DNA of 64,000 nucleotides from Planctomycetota bacterium (GTDB taxonomy: Bacteria; Planctomycetota; Planctomycetia; Pirellulales; Pirellulaceae): contig VGZA01000001.1 of NCBI GenBank assembly GCA_016872775.1, positions 62,001-126,000 of the forward strand, given 5' to 3'. Under the pieces are notes generated by a model, which saw only the letters and a program-made list of their open reading frames with translations, ran no database searches and had not been told where the DNA came from. Below, piece after piece: positions 45,824 through 56,379 of this stretch. Each line of letters begins with the position of its first letter. Position 1 is the first letter of the stretch. Made by a program: the position numbers and the translations under genes.

Positions 45824-45918
45824 GGGTTACGGGGGAACGGGCGAACCGGAACGGACCGTGTGCCACGGGTGAGGGCCGTCCCCTTCTCCCTTTTCCCTTG
45901 CCCCGTTCCCCGTAACCC
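45824..45918. repeat. Intergenic inverted-repeat element with GTGCCACGGGTGAGGG core, copy A
   Basis: Between convergent genes, GGGTTACGGGGGAACGGG (45824-45841) is mirrored by CCCGTTCCCCGTAACCC (45902-45918), differing by a single extra G. The interior carries GTGCCACGGGTGAGGG (45860-45875) followed by CCGTCCC, a 23-base sequence identical to 58238-58260. It starts two bases after the DapA-family stop codon. Confidence 0.7.
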
Positions 45919-45922
45919 CGCT

Positions 45923-46258
45923 TCACCGATAGTCATCACGGATTGGATGGAAAACATCGAGAGCACGCGCGGGTTTGTCGCCGGTAATGACGCTGTGCTG
46001 GACGCCACCGGGGATGCGCCACATCTGGCCAGGCAGCACATGGTGGGTCTCGTCGCCGATATGGAAAGTCAATTCACCTTCCAGCAGGATACCCACCTGC
46101 TCGTGCGGGTGCTCGTGGGGTTGGACGACGGAATGCGGGTCGAGCTCCACAAAGGCGAGCATCATTTTCTCGGCGCAGAACGAGTGGATCCGGACACCGG
46201 GAAAAATTTCATGTTGCGAACCTTGGGACGCATCCATCACATATTTCGAGTTTGACAT
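45923..46258 (-). CDS. Cupin-domain protein
   Basis: A 111-residue single-domain cupin. The metal-binding pattern is visible as VVQPHEHPHEQVGILLEGELTFHIG (His, His, Glu or Gln) and then PGQMWRIPGGVQHSV with the final His. It is the last gene of a minus-strand run and begins 11 bases after the enolase-like gene. Stand-alone cupins like this often bind small metabolites or catalyse isomerisation of sugars, so it may serve the same pathway as the enolase-like protein and phosphotransferase upstream. Confidence 0.85.
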   Translation of the reverse strand: MSNSKYVMDASQGSQHEIFPGVRIHSFCAEKMMLAFVELDPHSVVQPHEHPHEQVGILLEGELTFHIGDETHHVLPGQMWRIPGGVQHSVITGDKPARALDVFHPIRDDYR

Positions 46259-46269
46259 CGTTCCGCTCC

Positions 46270-47541
<1,272 letters not shown>

Positions 47542-47577
47542 GCTGCAAGCCCTGCGCTGCCGCCGCTCCGCGGCGGC

Positions 47578-48657
47578 TCAAGTCGAAGTTGCAATCGTTG
47601 CCCGCACTTCCGGCCAACGAGCGAATGGCAGTCGAAAGACCGCATCCGCGATCCGCAGTACACGCGGGACATCGACATCATAATCGATCCGGCTCTTGCC
47701 GATGACGCGGGCGATCAGGCATCCCGCCAGATTGCGGTGGCCTCGGTCGGCAACCATGTCGACTTCCTCCACCGTGCAGACCGGTTCGAGTCGCGCGCGG
47801 TAGGCGTCCCAGAACCGATCGATCAGCCGCAGAATCCGCGGCTCGTCGCGCGGGACTCGCGCCGCCTTGAGACACAAATGCGTCAGGAAGAAGCCCAGAT
47901 CGAACGCCGGGTCGCCATAGTGGCCGACTTCAAAGTCGATCAGCGTGACTCCGGCCGCGCTGACCAACAGGTTTTTTGGACTGAAGTCGCCATGGACCAG
48001 GCAATGTCGATGGGACCAGACGGACTGGATCAGGTCCTCCAGCCGCTCCCGCAGCCGCGGTTCCTGAGCGGCCGAGAATCGGTAGTACGGGTCCAGTCGC
48101 AGGGCATCGAAGAAGGAACGGTTTTCGAACGCTGCGGCGACCGCCGGCTTGTGCCAGGTATCGGCGTGCACGATACCCAGCATTCGCCCGCAGGCCTCGG
48201 CGGTTTCCTCGCGGTAATCGCCAGCCAGCAACAGCGACTTCCATGTGGCATGCGGTTCTTCGACCGCCGACATGACGAAGGCGAAATTGCCGCGATCCTC
48301 CATCAACAATTCAGGGACCATCACTCCGACGGCATCGCTGCCTTGTTGCCGTCGCCGCGCGAGCAGATCGGAGCAGGCACGCAGCGTCGCGATCTCGCAC
48401 CAGATTCGCTCGGGGCTACAGAACCACGGTTCGGCAGTCCGCAGCTGCGTACGCGACTGTTTCAGCACGAACGGCGCGCGGGAAACTGGATCGCAGCGCA
48501 GGACAAGGTTAGAAACGCCCCCGTCCAAATCTCGAACGGTAATCCGCTCGTCCGGTCGCAGAAACCCGCTTGCGCGCAGATACGATTCGGCTTGATCCGC
48601 TTCGATCCAGCACACCTCGTTGTTCGGGCCGCGGATCGGAGTCGCAGGCTGTTCCAT
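47578..48657 (-). CDS. Aminoglycoside-phosphotransferase-like kinase
   Basis: A 359-residue kinase of the APH/choline-kinase fold. The Brenner-type catalytic motif HGDFSPKNLL (about residue 222) and the metal-binding LIDFEVGHYGDPAFDLGFF (about 240) are intact; a GGVSNLVL loop and FVLKQS with the ATP-binding Lys lie in the N-lobe. Small-molecule alcohol or sugar is the likely substrate, for example methylthioribose or a similar metabolite, in step with the enolase-like protein downstream. The gene begins two bases after the end of the S9 peptidase gene. Confidence 0.8.
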   Translation of the reverse strand: MEQPATPIRGPNNEVCWIEADQAESYLRASGFLRPDERITVRDLDGGVSNLVLRCDPVSRAPFVLKQSRTQLRTAEPWFCSPERIWCEIATLRACSDLLARRRQQGSDAVGVMVPELLMEDRGNFAFVMSAVEEPHATWKSLLLAGDYREETAEACGRMLGIVHADTWHKPAVAAAFENRSFFDALRLDPYYRFSAAQEPRLRERLEDLIQSVWSHRHCLVHGDFSPKNLLVSAAGVTLIDFEVGHYGDPAFDLGFFLTHLCLKAARVPRDEPRILRLIDRFWDAYRARLEPVCTVEEVDMVADRGHRNLAGCLIARVIGKSRIDYDVDVPRVLRIADAVFRLPFARWPEVRATIATST

Positions 48658-48659
48658 TG

Positions 48660-50918
48660 TCAGGGGCTCGCATCGTGCGTCGGATCAAAACCGGGAATTT
48701 GGTCCGCTCCCTCGGGCACCTCGAAATTCGCACCCTTGAACGCGTCTTGCATCGGCTCGGCACGCCCGCCAAGGTGCCGCTGCAGAAACGCCTCGGTCAC
48801 GGCGTAGAACGCAAACCGGTTTTCCGGAATCGCAAACCCGTGCCCCTCGTCCAGAAACAGCATGTAGGTAACCGGGATCTTACGCTGCCGCATCGCGTCG
48901 ACGATCTGATCCGCCTCCGCTCGCTTCACTCGCGGGTCGTTGGCCCCTTGTGCAATCAACAGAGGTCGCTCGATCTTTTCGACATGGAACAAGGGCGAGC
49001 GCGACTCGAGGAACCGCCGGCCTTCCTCCGTCGTGATATCGCCCACGCGCAATTTCATCACGGGCATCTGCGGCATCCAGTAGGGCGGCGGATTTTCCAG
49101 CAGCGTGACGAGATTCGAGGGTCCCACAATATCGACGCCGCAAGCGAAGAGCCGCGGCGTGAACGTCAGGCCGACAAGCGTCGCGTAACCGCCGTAACTT
49201 CCGCCGATAATCGCGATCTTTTCGGGTTGGGCGATCTTCTGATCGATCGCCCATTGCACCGCATCGACAAGATCGTCGTGCATCGTACCGGCCCATTGCT
49301 GGTTGGCACTGTTGATGAACTTCTTGCCAAAACCGGTGGACCCGCGGTAATTCACCGCCAGCACCGCGTAGCCCCGATTGGCCCACAGCTGATGCTCGGG
49401 ATCATAGCCCCACTCATCCCGCGCCCAGGGCCCACCATGAACGCTTAACACCATCGGAACCGGTTGCGCCGGCCGCCCCGTCCGCTGCGGGTCACTTTCC
49501 GCCGGCAACGACAGGTAGGCAACCAGTTGCAACTGGTCGCGCGTCGGAATCGTCACCGCATGCATCGGCACCAGGTCCAGAGACTCCAGCGCCGAATTGC
49601 TGCTGAACAGGTAGCGGATGGTCCGCTTTGGTTCCCGTTCGTAGAGATAAAATCGAGCCGGCCCCGAATCGACGAGGTAAGTCACGGTCCAGCGGCGGTC
49701 ATCCAAGGTCCGACTTGTGATCTGTATTTCGCCTGGGGCCACCTTGCGCAGGAAATCGAAGTCGGGCTGAATGGCCGGATCGAGCAGTTGCCATTCCGTG
49801 CGCGCGTAGGTGAAGGAGGCCGCCTGCACGCGCTTCTGCCGGGGATCGACGAGCACCGAACCCAAGTCAGCGCGGGGATCCTCCGCCAGCAGTTGCCGCG
49901 CCCCTGTTTTCAGATTGACCGACACCAGCGCCGACGTGTCGCGTTCGCGACTGTCAATCCAATACAGCAGGTCGCCGCTATCGTCAAAACCGACCGGCGA
50001 AGTTGTCATCGCGTCCGCCGCGTCGATCGCCTCGGACTCGATCCACTCACCCGCGTCGTCCCGGCGCAGCACCAACATCCCTCCGGATTCCGTGGTGGTG
50101 ACGGCGAAACGCACTTGAAACTGTTCGTCAATCAAGAAACCGGCGAAGCCGGGATTCTGCAGAACCAACCTGCGATCCCCGGTTTCGATATTCACGCGAT
50201 AGAGATCGTGGAAGAACCGCTCGTCCCGGTCGTTGATTCCGACCAGAATCTCGTCAGGAGAATGCTCGCTGATCGCCTCGATCCGCGCCGCGATTCTCTC
50301 GATCGGCGTCAAGTCATGCACCTCCCCCGTCGCAAGCGTCACGCAGTAGAGGTGATCATCTTCGTCGCCATTCTTGTCCTGCGTGTAGAGCAGGTGCCGG
50401 CTGGTGTAAGCCCATTGGAATTCCACGATCCCTCGACGCCGATCGTCGGTGACAGGTCGAGCGGCCTCGAGGTTGTCGAACGGCGCCACCCAGACGTTGA
50501 GGACGCCCTCGCGCGGCGCGACGAATGCGATCTGGGCACCGTCGGGACTGAGTCGAGCCCTCGCGCGATCCGGGTTACCGAAGATCGTTCGCCGCGAAAT
50601 GAGGCCCGACGGCGACGACCGCGGCAGAGAACGATCGGCATCCTCCTCGGCGGTTCTCCCTGAGCGGCCGACAACCGCGTCCTGTGCGGCGGTACCCGAT
50701 TGATTCCCGACGCCCCCACGACGATCCTGGTCCTCCGCCACGCCGGACAAGGAATCCGCCGGCGCCGGGCTGGTCGATGCCGAGTTGGTCGATCGCGACT
50801 GCGAACCGCCGCAACCGGCTCCCCCCGCGACGGCAATCGCGACCAGCCACAGGCCGAGCCTCTCCAAATTACGGCATCCCCATCCTCCGCCAACTCCACG
50901 CCCCGCGCAACGAAACAT
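48660..50918 (-). CDS. Prolyl oligopeptidase-family (S9) serine peptidase, probable lipoprotein
   Basis: A 752-residue S9-type peptidase: beta-propeller N-terminal part, then an alpha/beta-hydrolase domain with the nucleophile GGSYGGYA near residue 574 and the His in DEGHGF near 690. ATG at 50918 follows AGGGAGT; the frame upstream is made of a dispersed repeat. The N-terminus (VAIAVAGGAGC) resembles a lipobox, suggesting membrane anchoring. A low-complexity Ser/Ala/Asp region (residues 40-110) joins anchor and propeller. It cleaves peptides or acts as an acylaminoacyl peptidase. Confidence 0.85.
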   Translation of the reverse strand: MFRCAGRGVGGGWGCRNLERLGLWLVAIAVAGGAGCGGSQSRSTNSASTSPAPADSLSGVAEDQDRRGGVGNQSGTAAQDAVVGRSGRTAEEDADRSLPRSSPSGLISRRTIFGNPDRARARLSPDGAQIAFVAPREGVLNVWVAPFDNLEAARPVTDDRRRGIVEFQWAYTSRHLLYTQDKNGDEDDHLYCVTLATGEVHDLTPIERIAARIEAISEHSPDEILVGINDRDERFFHDLYRVNIETGDRRLVLQNPGFAGFLIDEQFQVRFAVTTTESGGMLVLRRDDAGEWIESEAIDAADAMTTSPVGFDDSGDLLYWIDSRERDTSALVSVNLKTGARQLLAEDPRADLGSVLVDPRQKRVQAASFTYARTEWQLLDPAIQPDFDFLRKVAPGEIQITSRTLDDRRWTVTYLVDSGPARFYLYEREPKRTIRYLFSSNSALESLDLVPMHAVTIPTRDQLQLVAYLSLPAESDPQRTGRPAQPVPMVLSVHGGPWARDEWGYDPEHQLWANRGYAVLAVNYRGSTGFGKKFINSANQQWAGTMHDDLVDAVQWAIDQKIAQPEKIAIIGGSYGGYATLVGLTFTPRLFACGVDIVGPSNLVTLLENPPPYWMPQMPVMKLRVGDITTEEGRRFLESRSPLFHVEKIERPLLIAQGANDPRVKRAEADQIVDAMRQRKIPVTYMLFLDEGHGFAIPENRFAFYAVTEAFLQRHLGGRAEPMQDAFKGANFEVPEGADQIPGFDPTHDASP

Positions 50919-50936
50919 CACGCTGAACTCCCTTTC

Positions 50937-50960
50937 GTTCCCCGTTCCCCGTTCCCCGTT
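50937..50960. repeat. GTTCCCC tandem repeat, related to the inverted-repeat element
   Basis: Three or more copies of the 7-base unit CGTTCCC lie between sixA and the S9 peptidase start. The same units form the arms of the inverted-repeat elements at 45824 and 58200, so this is probably a degraded copy. Confidence 0.45.
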
Positions 50961-51451
50961 CAAGAAATATCCTTCGGCAGCCAGAGATTCAGCAACTCAC
51001 CCCGCGTCGCGCTGGAAAAATCTTTCCAGGCACTGATCGGCAGTTCGATGTGGGCGATCGCGCCGGTGGGCAGGTGTCGCGCGGCGCCGGTGACATGGGC
51101 CAGGAACTCTTCGATCCCGGGGCAATGACCGACAAGCATCACGCGGCCATACTCGACGGGGAGTTTGACAAGGACTTTGACGAAGTGCGTGATTTCGGCG
51201 AGGTACAACTCGGCCTGGAGTTCGCCTTCCCCGCGAACATTGGCCGATTTCATGACGAGTCGCATGGTATCGCGGGCGCGGACGGCGGTTGACGCGACAA
51301 AGGCCTGTGGCACGACGTTGCGTTCGACGACAAACCTGCCCATGCGATTGGCGTCCATCCGGCCGCGCTGGTCGAGCGGCCGATCGTGGTCGGAAAGCGA
51401 GTCATCCTCGTGGCTCGACATGGCGTGTCGCATCAGCATCAAGGTACGCAT
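50960..51451 (-). CDS. sixA: Phosphohistidine phosphatase SixA
   Basis: A 163-residue histidine phosphatase. The RHG-type catalytic opening is MRTLMLMRHAMSS, and the second conserved block is VMLVGHCPGIEEF with the other active-site His. SixA removes phosphate from phosphohistidine in phosphorelay proteins. It lies between ppk and the S9 peptidase, 66 bases after the ppk stop codon; SixA-like genes are often near polyphosphate genes. Confidence 0.87.
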   Translation of the reverse strand: MRTLMLMRHAMSSHEDDSLSDHDRPLDQRGRMDANRMGRFVVERNVVPQAFVASTAVRARDTMRLVMKSANVRGEGELQAELYLAEITHFVKVLVKLPVEYGRVMLVGHCPGIEEFLAHVTGAARHLPTGAIAHIELPISAWKDFSSATRGELLNLWLPKDIS

Positions 51452-51517
51452 ATATGGAGAATCCCCGGTCCTCTAACCAGCATGCCTAGGAATCGGCGTG
51501 CGCACAAGTCGTCAAAC

Positions 51518-53623
51518 CTAATCGCTACCGGGGGCGCGATGGGGCTCGAAGACGGTGCGTTGGGCCTGTTCCGCCTGTTTTACCCGCTGGCACACCAGTT
51601 GACAAAGGGTCTCCTGGCTGCGGACGGTCGATTTTCCGCGGGAACCGCGCACGCGCTGGTAGCGGCCGTCGGGGAGCAGCCGTTTGGCCTTTTCGGTATC
51701 GCGGAAGTACGTTTCCAGAATCTGCAGCAGCCGGGCTTTGCAGTTCGCATCCTCGATCGGGATCAGTAATTCCACGCGGCGGTCGAGGTTGCGGGGCATC
51801 CAGTCGGCGCTCGAAATATAGACGCGGTCATCGCCGCCGTGATGGAAATGCAGGATGCGGGCATGTTCCAGGAATCGATCGACGATGCTGACCACACTGA
51901 TCTGGTCGCTGAGGCCTTTGATGCCCGGCCGCAGGCAGCAGATTCCACGGACGTTGAGCCGAATTTTGACCCCGGCCTGCGAGGCGGCATACAGGGCCTG
52001 AATGATCTCGGGGTCGACGAGCGAATTGAATTTGGCGGTGATCTGTGCCTGCTGGCCCTGTTGGCGGCGCTGGGTTTCGCTCTGGATCATTTCCAGCAGT
52101 TTGTCGCGCATTCCGAGCGGCGCGGCGTCGAGTTTTTGGAATCCGAGCGGCTGCGAGAGTCCGCAGATGGCGTTGAAGAAACTGGAGGCATCGGCGCCAA
52201 GCGCTTCGTTGCTGGTCAGAAAACTGATATCGCTGTAGATTCTGGCGGTGGCTTCGTTGTAGTTGCCGGTGCCGAAATGCACATAGCGCTGGATTCCCTG
52301 GGGCTCTCGGCGCACGACGATGCAGACTTTGGCGTGGGTCTTGAGTCCCTTGACGCCGTAGATCACCTGGACATCGGACTGTTCGAGGTTGCGTGCCCAT
52401 TCAATATTGCGGGCCTCGTCGAAGCGGGCTTTCAGTTCCACGATCGCCGTGACGTTTTTGCCCCGCTGTGCCGCGCGCGCCAGCGCCGCGACGATGGGAC
52501 TGTTGCGGCTGGTACGATAGAGAGTCTGTTTAATCGATAGCACGTCGGGATCGTTCGCCGCTTCCTCGATGAATCGCACCACCGGTTCAAAACTCTCGTA
52601 GGGATGGTGCAGCAGCACGTCCCGCCGCGCGAGCACCTCGAAGATGCTTGCCTTCGGATCGACGTCCAGCGAAGGCTGGGGCGGCCATGCCTCATAACGC
52701 AAGGCGTCGAAGCCTTTGAGATCGGTCAGCGGCATGAAAGCGAAAAGGTCGAGCGGTCCGGGGATACGAAAGACATGGACCGGCGGTACGGAGAGCCTTC
52801 CAGCCAGGAATTCGAGCAGCTCGTCGGAGACGCCCTGCGCGATTTCCAACCGAACACAGTTTCCCTGCCGGCGGTTATCGAGCACTTCTTCCATGTCGGC
52901 AAGCAGATCGGCGGCCAGATCCTCGCGCAGATTGAGGTCGGCGTTGCGGGAGATCCGGAACGGAATACACTCCAGGACCTCCTCGTTGGGAAAATACCGA
53001 CCCGCATGCAGCGCGACCAGGTCTTCGAGCAGCAGGTAAGCGTAACCCCGCTCGGCGGGAATCGTGAACCAGCGGTGCGTCGACCGGCCGAGCGGGATCA
53101 TCGCGAAGCGGTCGCCCGCTCCGCCGGCGGCCCGCACACGGATTCCGAGGTTCAACGAGCCGCTCGCCAGCAGCGGAAACTCGCCGGCCGGATCGAGCGC
53201 CTGCGGAGTATGGACCGGGTAGATATCCTCCTCGAAAACCTGTTTCGCAAGGTTGCGCTGCCTGTCGAGCAACTCGCCAGGCGCCACGCGGCGGATACCG
53301 GCCTGGGTCAATTCCAGATCGATGTGACGGAACCCGGCGTACTGATCGTCGACCATACGGCGCGTTCGCTCCCCGATCGCATCCAGCTGTTGGCGGGGCG
53401 TCAATCCAGCGGGATCCGGGTTGGTTACGCCGCGGGCCAGCCGCAATGCCAGACTGCCGACGCGCACCCGATAGAACTCGTCCAGATTCGACGCGGTGAT
53501 CGTGAGGAACTTCAGCCGTTCCAGCAACGGGACCGATTCGTCTTGCGATTCGTCCAGAACGCGCTGATTGAATTCCAGCCAGCTCAATTCGCGGTTAAAG
53601 AACTTCGCTTCGGAGTCACTCAT
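51518..53623 (-). CDS. ppk1: Polyphosphate kinase 1
   Basis: A 701-residue enzyme that polymerises the terminal phosphate of ATP into polyphosphate. The N-terminal domain (FFNRELSWLEFNQRVLDE, LTITASNLDEFYRVRVG), central head domain and both C-terminal catalytic domains are recognisable: SIKQTLYRTSRNSPIV, THAKVCIVVRRE with the phosphorylated His, and HFGTGNYNEATARIYSD. RNLDRRVELLIPI lies near the C-terminus. The length is normal. It follows ppx by 21 bases. Confidence 0.94.
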   Translation of the reverse strand: MSDSEAKFFNRELSWLEFNQRVLDESQDESVPLLERLKFLTITASNLDEFYRVRVGSLALRLARGVTNPDPAGLTPRQQLDAIGERTRRMVDDQYAGFRHIDLELTQAGIRRVAPGELLDRQRNLAKQVFEEDIYPVHTPQALDPAGEFPLLASGSLNLGIRVRAAGGAGDRFAMIPLGRSTHRWFTIPAERGYAYLLLEDLVALHAGRYFPNEEVLECIPFRISRNADLNLREDLAADLLADMEEVLDNRRQGNCVRLEIAQGVSDELLEFLAGRLSVPPVHVFRIPGPLDLFAFMPLTDLKGFDALRYEAWPPQPSLDVDPKASIFEVLARRDVLLHHPYESFEPVVRFIEEAANDPDVLSIKQTLYRTSRNSPIVAALARAAQRGKNVTAIVELKARFDEARNIEWARNLEQSDVQVIYGVKGLKTHAKVCIVVRREPQGIQRYVHFGTGNYNEATARIYSDISFLTSNEALGADASSFFNAICGLSQPLGFQKLDAAPLGMRDKLLEMIQSETQRRQQGQQAQITAKFNSLVDPEIIQALYAASQAGVKIRLNVRGICCLRPGIKGLSDQISVVSIVDRFLEHARILHFHHGGDDRVYISSADWMPRNLDRRVELLIPIEDANCKARLLQILETYFRDTEKAKRLLPDGRYQRVRGSRGKSTVRSQETLCQLVCQRVKQAEQAQRTVFEPHRAPGSD

Positions 53624-53644
53624 GAATGTCGCTCGCTCGGGGCA

Positions 53645-55219
53645 CTACGGACGTGATTTTCGCAGCAGGACCTGCATGCCGAATGTCTCTTCGAACAGAT
53701 TGCCGCTTTGCCGCGAGGCGAGTTGCTCCAGGGACAAATCGTCGACGTCGGGGACGGCGATCACCAGCCGGTCGTTTTCGCGCTGGCAGTGAAATTCGTG
53801 GATGCGTTGGCTGCGGGAATCGTCAAGCGCGACGGCGACGCGGAGAATGGCGGCAAGTTTGGCCACGGCAATACGACCATCGCGGTCGAGTGTGATGTAG
53901 CCCTCGTGTTCGGGCTTCGGCGACGCGCGCCGGTGGTAACGGGCGACCAGCGCGACCAGCAGCGTGTCGCGGCGGCTCAGGCCGAAAAGCTCGCTGTTCT
54001 GAATCAGGTACATGGAGTGCTTGTGCGCGCTGCGGCTGCTGACGAACAGTCCGATCTCATGCAGCAGCGCCGCCAGATACAGGATCGTTTCGTTGCGATC
54101 GTCCAGCCGATGCTCGTCGCGCAATTCGCGAAACAAGGAGCGTGACAGGTCGGCGACATGCCGGGCATGGGCCTCGTCAAATTCGAATTTCCGGCCCAGG
54201 TCGAGCGCCGAGCGGACGATCTGCGCGCTGAACTCCTCGGTCCAGGCGTCCTTGATCGACATCTCCTTAAGCAAACCGTCCCGCAGCGTGGTACTGGTGA
54301 CCAGCAGATTGGAAAGACCGAACGCACGGGCCAGTTCCACGTAGGTTAACAGGGCCGGACCGAGCGTCTCCGCGTCCGGCACGCTCACGTGGTACCGCTG
54401 GATGATCTGGTCCTCGCTCAAATTCAACATCTTGTTCGTGAGCTGCGACAGGCGCGTCACCGAGATGCGGGCCAGCGCGTGGGGGTTCCAGTCTTGAACG
54501 AGCTGCGCGGCGGCGAACCGCACGTCGCTGCCCATGGCGATCAGATCCATCGGGCCTTCGGGAGGCACTTCCGCCACGACCTGCTCGACCGTCTTGTGGA
54601 TCTGCGTTTCCAGGAACTGCCGACGCTGCACGACGGAAGCCCGCATATGTTCCAGCACTTCGCGCCAGCGCAACGTTCCCAGGCGGTAAGTGCGCGAGAA
54701 CAAGACGTTACCGCTCCGCACCACCAGCAATTCCGTACTCCCGCCACCAACCTCCACCACCATCGCGCGCCCCGCGGCCAGGTCAGGATCGGATTGCAGG
54801 AACGGCTGCACTCCCAGGTAGGTCAGTCGGATAACGTCGGCTTCTTCCAGCGGTTCGATCTGCATGCCCGTCGCGATGTAGACGCGATCGATGAACGCCA
54901 GCCGGTTGGTGGCTTCGCGGACCGCGCTGGTGGCGACCACGCGCACCTGGTCGTGTTGCGTGATCTGGTATTCCCGCAATACGCGGCTGTAACTTTTCAG
55001 AACCCGCACGCAGTCCTCGATCGTCTCCTTGCTGATCACGCCGCTGGAAAAGGCATCTTTGCCGATACTGACGGTCTGCGACAGTTTTTCCAGCGTGCGG
55101 AACTGTCCTTTGTCGTCAATTTCAGCGATCGCCATTCGGATCGATGTCGTGCCGACGTCGACCACCGCGACCGGGCGGACCGATTTTGCCGTGGCGATGC
55201 TTTCGCGTGACTGCGTCAT
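53645..55219 (-). CDS. Exopolyphosphatase/guanosine-pentaphosphatase (Ppx/GppA) with HD domain
   Basis: A 524-residue ASKHA-fold phosphatase that removes phosphate from polyphosphate or pppGpp. The N-terminal half shows the phosphate-binding motifs VAVVDVGTTSIRMAIAE, VVATSAVREATN, VVEVGGGSTELLVV and IAMGSDVRF; the C-terminal half has the HD-type segment LYLAALLHEIGLFVSSRSAHKHSMYLI. ATG at 55219 overlaps the ROK stop codon; a frame open to 56290 is an artefact of the ROK gene in another frame. It precedes ppk1, so synthesis and breakdown of polyphosphate are encoded together. Confidence 0.9.
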   Translation of the reverse strand: MTQSRESIATAKSVRPVAVVDVGTTSIRMAIAEIDDKGQFRTLEKLSQTVSIGKDAFSSGVISKETIEDCVRVLKSYSRVLREYQITQHDQVRVVATSAVREATNRLAFIDRVYIATGMQIEPLEEADVIRLTYLGVQPFLQSDPDLAAGRAMVVEVGGGSTELLVVRSGNVLFSRTYRLGTLRWREVLEHMRASVVQRRQFLETQIHKTVEQVVAEVPPEGPMDLIAMGSDVRFAAAQLVQDWNPHALARISVTRLSQLTNKMLNLSEDQIIQRYHVSVPDAETLGPALLTYVELARAFGLSNLLVTSTTLRDGLLKEMSIKDAWTEEFSAQIVRSALDLGRKFEFDEAHARHVADLSRSLFRELRDEHRLDDRNETILYLAALLHEIGLFVSSRSAHKHSMYLIQNSELFGLSRRDTLLVALVARYHRRASPKPEHEGYITLDRDGRIAVAKLAAILRVAVALDDSRSQRIHEFHCQRENDRLVIAVPDVDDLSLEQLASRQSGNLFEETFGMQVLLRKSRP

Positions 55220-56220
55220 GGTACTTTTCTGTGGGGCGCGGAGGCGTCCGTCAGCGTCGCTTCGACCCAGGCCGCCGCGCCCATGGCATTGGCGTCGTCG
55301 CCGAGCCGTGCTTCGACGAACTTCACGGACCTGGAAAAGGTCGGCATCGCCTGGGCCCGCGCGGCCTGTTCGATCGTGTCGACCATCAATTTGGGCAGGG
55401 CCTCGATCAATCCACCGCCAAGCACAATCGCGTCGGGAGCGAGCAGGTTCATCAGGTTTCCGATCGCGGTACCAATGAACGTGGCGGCCCGGCAAACGAT
55501 CCGCTCGATCACGACATCGCCCGCGCGGATCGCGTCGGCCAGTGCCCCGCTGCGGATCTTGCTCAAATCGGTACCGGCAATCGCCATCAGATTGGGAGCC
55601 TCGCCGCGATAGGCGGCGCGCGCCGCCTCCGCCGCGATCGCCAACCGGCTCGCCTCCGTCTCCAGGCAGCCGATCCTGCCGCAGCCACAGAGCCGTCCGT
55701 CGCCGCGGACCTGGATATGGCCGATTTCCATGCAGGAGTATTTGCGGCCGCGGAACACTTTGCCCTCGTAGATGCAGCCACCGCCAATGCCCGTGCCTGG
55801 AAAGACGCCCAGCACGCAACGCGCGTCGCGCGCCGCGCCAAATCGATACTCGCCGTAAAGCCCCGCATCGACGTCGTTCAACAGGGCGACCGGGCAACCA
55901 AACGTGCGGCTGATCCGCTCGCGCACCTTCGTATCGCGCCAGCCCAGATTGGCCGATTCCAAAATCATGCCTCGATCGAGATCGATCGCGCCGGGACAAC
56001 CGATCCCGATCCCTCCCAGCTTGCCGCGGGAAATTTTGGCCGCCGTCAGCGTCTCCTCGATCATCTGCTCGATGCGCTGCAGCCCGGTGCGCGCTCCTTC
56101 GTGCCCCTTGGTCTTGCGGCGCTCGCGCGCCAGGCACTGAAAGCGAGCGTCGAACGCCATCGCCATCATCTTCGTTCCACCCAAGTCGAATCCGATCCAA
56201 TATTTGCCTGACTCCGTCAT
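55216..56220 (-). CDS. ROK-family sugar kinase (glucokinase-like)
   Basis: A 334-residue ROK kinase. The ATP-binding DLGGTKMMAMAFD, the substrate motif LNDVDAGLYGE, GTGIGGGCIYEG, the EIGH catalytic/zinc motif, and the zinc-binding CGCGRIGCLE are all present, with a phosphate motif VLGGGLIEALP at the C-terminus. Glucose is the likeliest substrate but other hexoses or N-acetyl sugars are possible. It starts the run of minus-strand genes down to the cupin and overlaps ppx/gppA by four bases. Confidence 0.88.
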   Translation of the reverse strand: MTESGKYWIGFDLGGTKMMAMAFDARFQCLARERRKTKGHEGARTGLQRIEQMIEETLTAAKISRGKLGGIGIGCPGAIDLDRGMILESANLGWRDTKVRERISRTFGCPVALLNDVDAGLYGEYRFGAARDARCVLGVFPGTGIGGGCIYEGKVFRGRKYSCMEIGHIQVRGDGRLCGCGRIGCLETEASRLAIAAEAARAAYRGEAPNLMAIAGTDLSKIRSGALADAIRAGDVVIERIVCRAATFIGTAIGNLMNLLAPDAIVLGGGLIEALPKLMVDTIEQAARAQAMPTFSRSVKFVEARLGDDANAMGAAAWVEATLTDASAPHRKVP

Positions 56221-56379
56221 CGCGCTCCTCGCTGGTCTCTTCCCTTCGCAAAGCTAGCCTCAATCTGCACGATGCGAAGCAGCGGTGCAAGAGGCAATGG
56301 CTCCGCCCGAAAGCCGCCGCTCGGGCTTCATCAAAACTTCATCAACGGCCCAATTCGCCACGCCCGATCGACGCCACTC

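Noticed and set aside
53645-56290. An 881-codon open frame extending Ppx/GppA upstream to 56290
   Set aside because: The upstream part is the ROK kinase gene read in another frame; Ppx/GppA starts at ATG 55219, overlapping the ROK stop.
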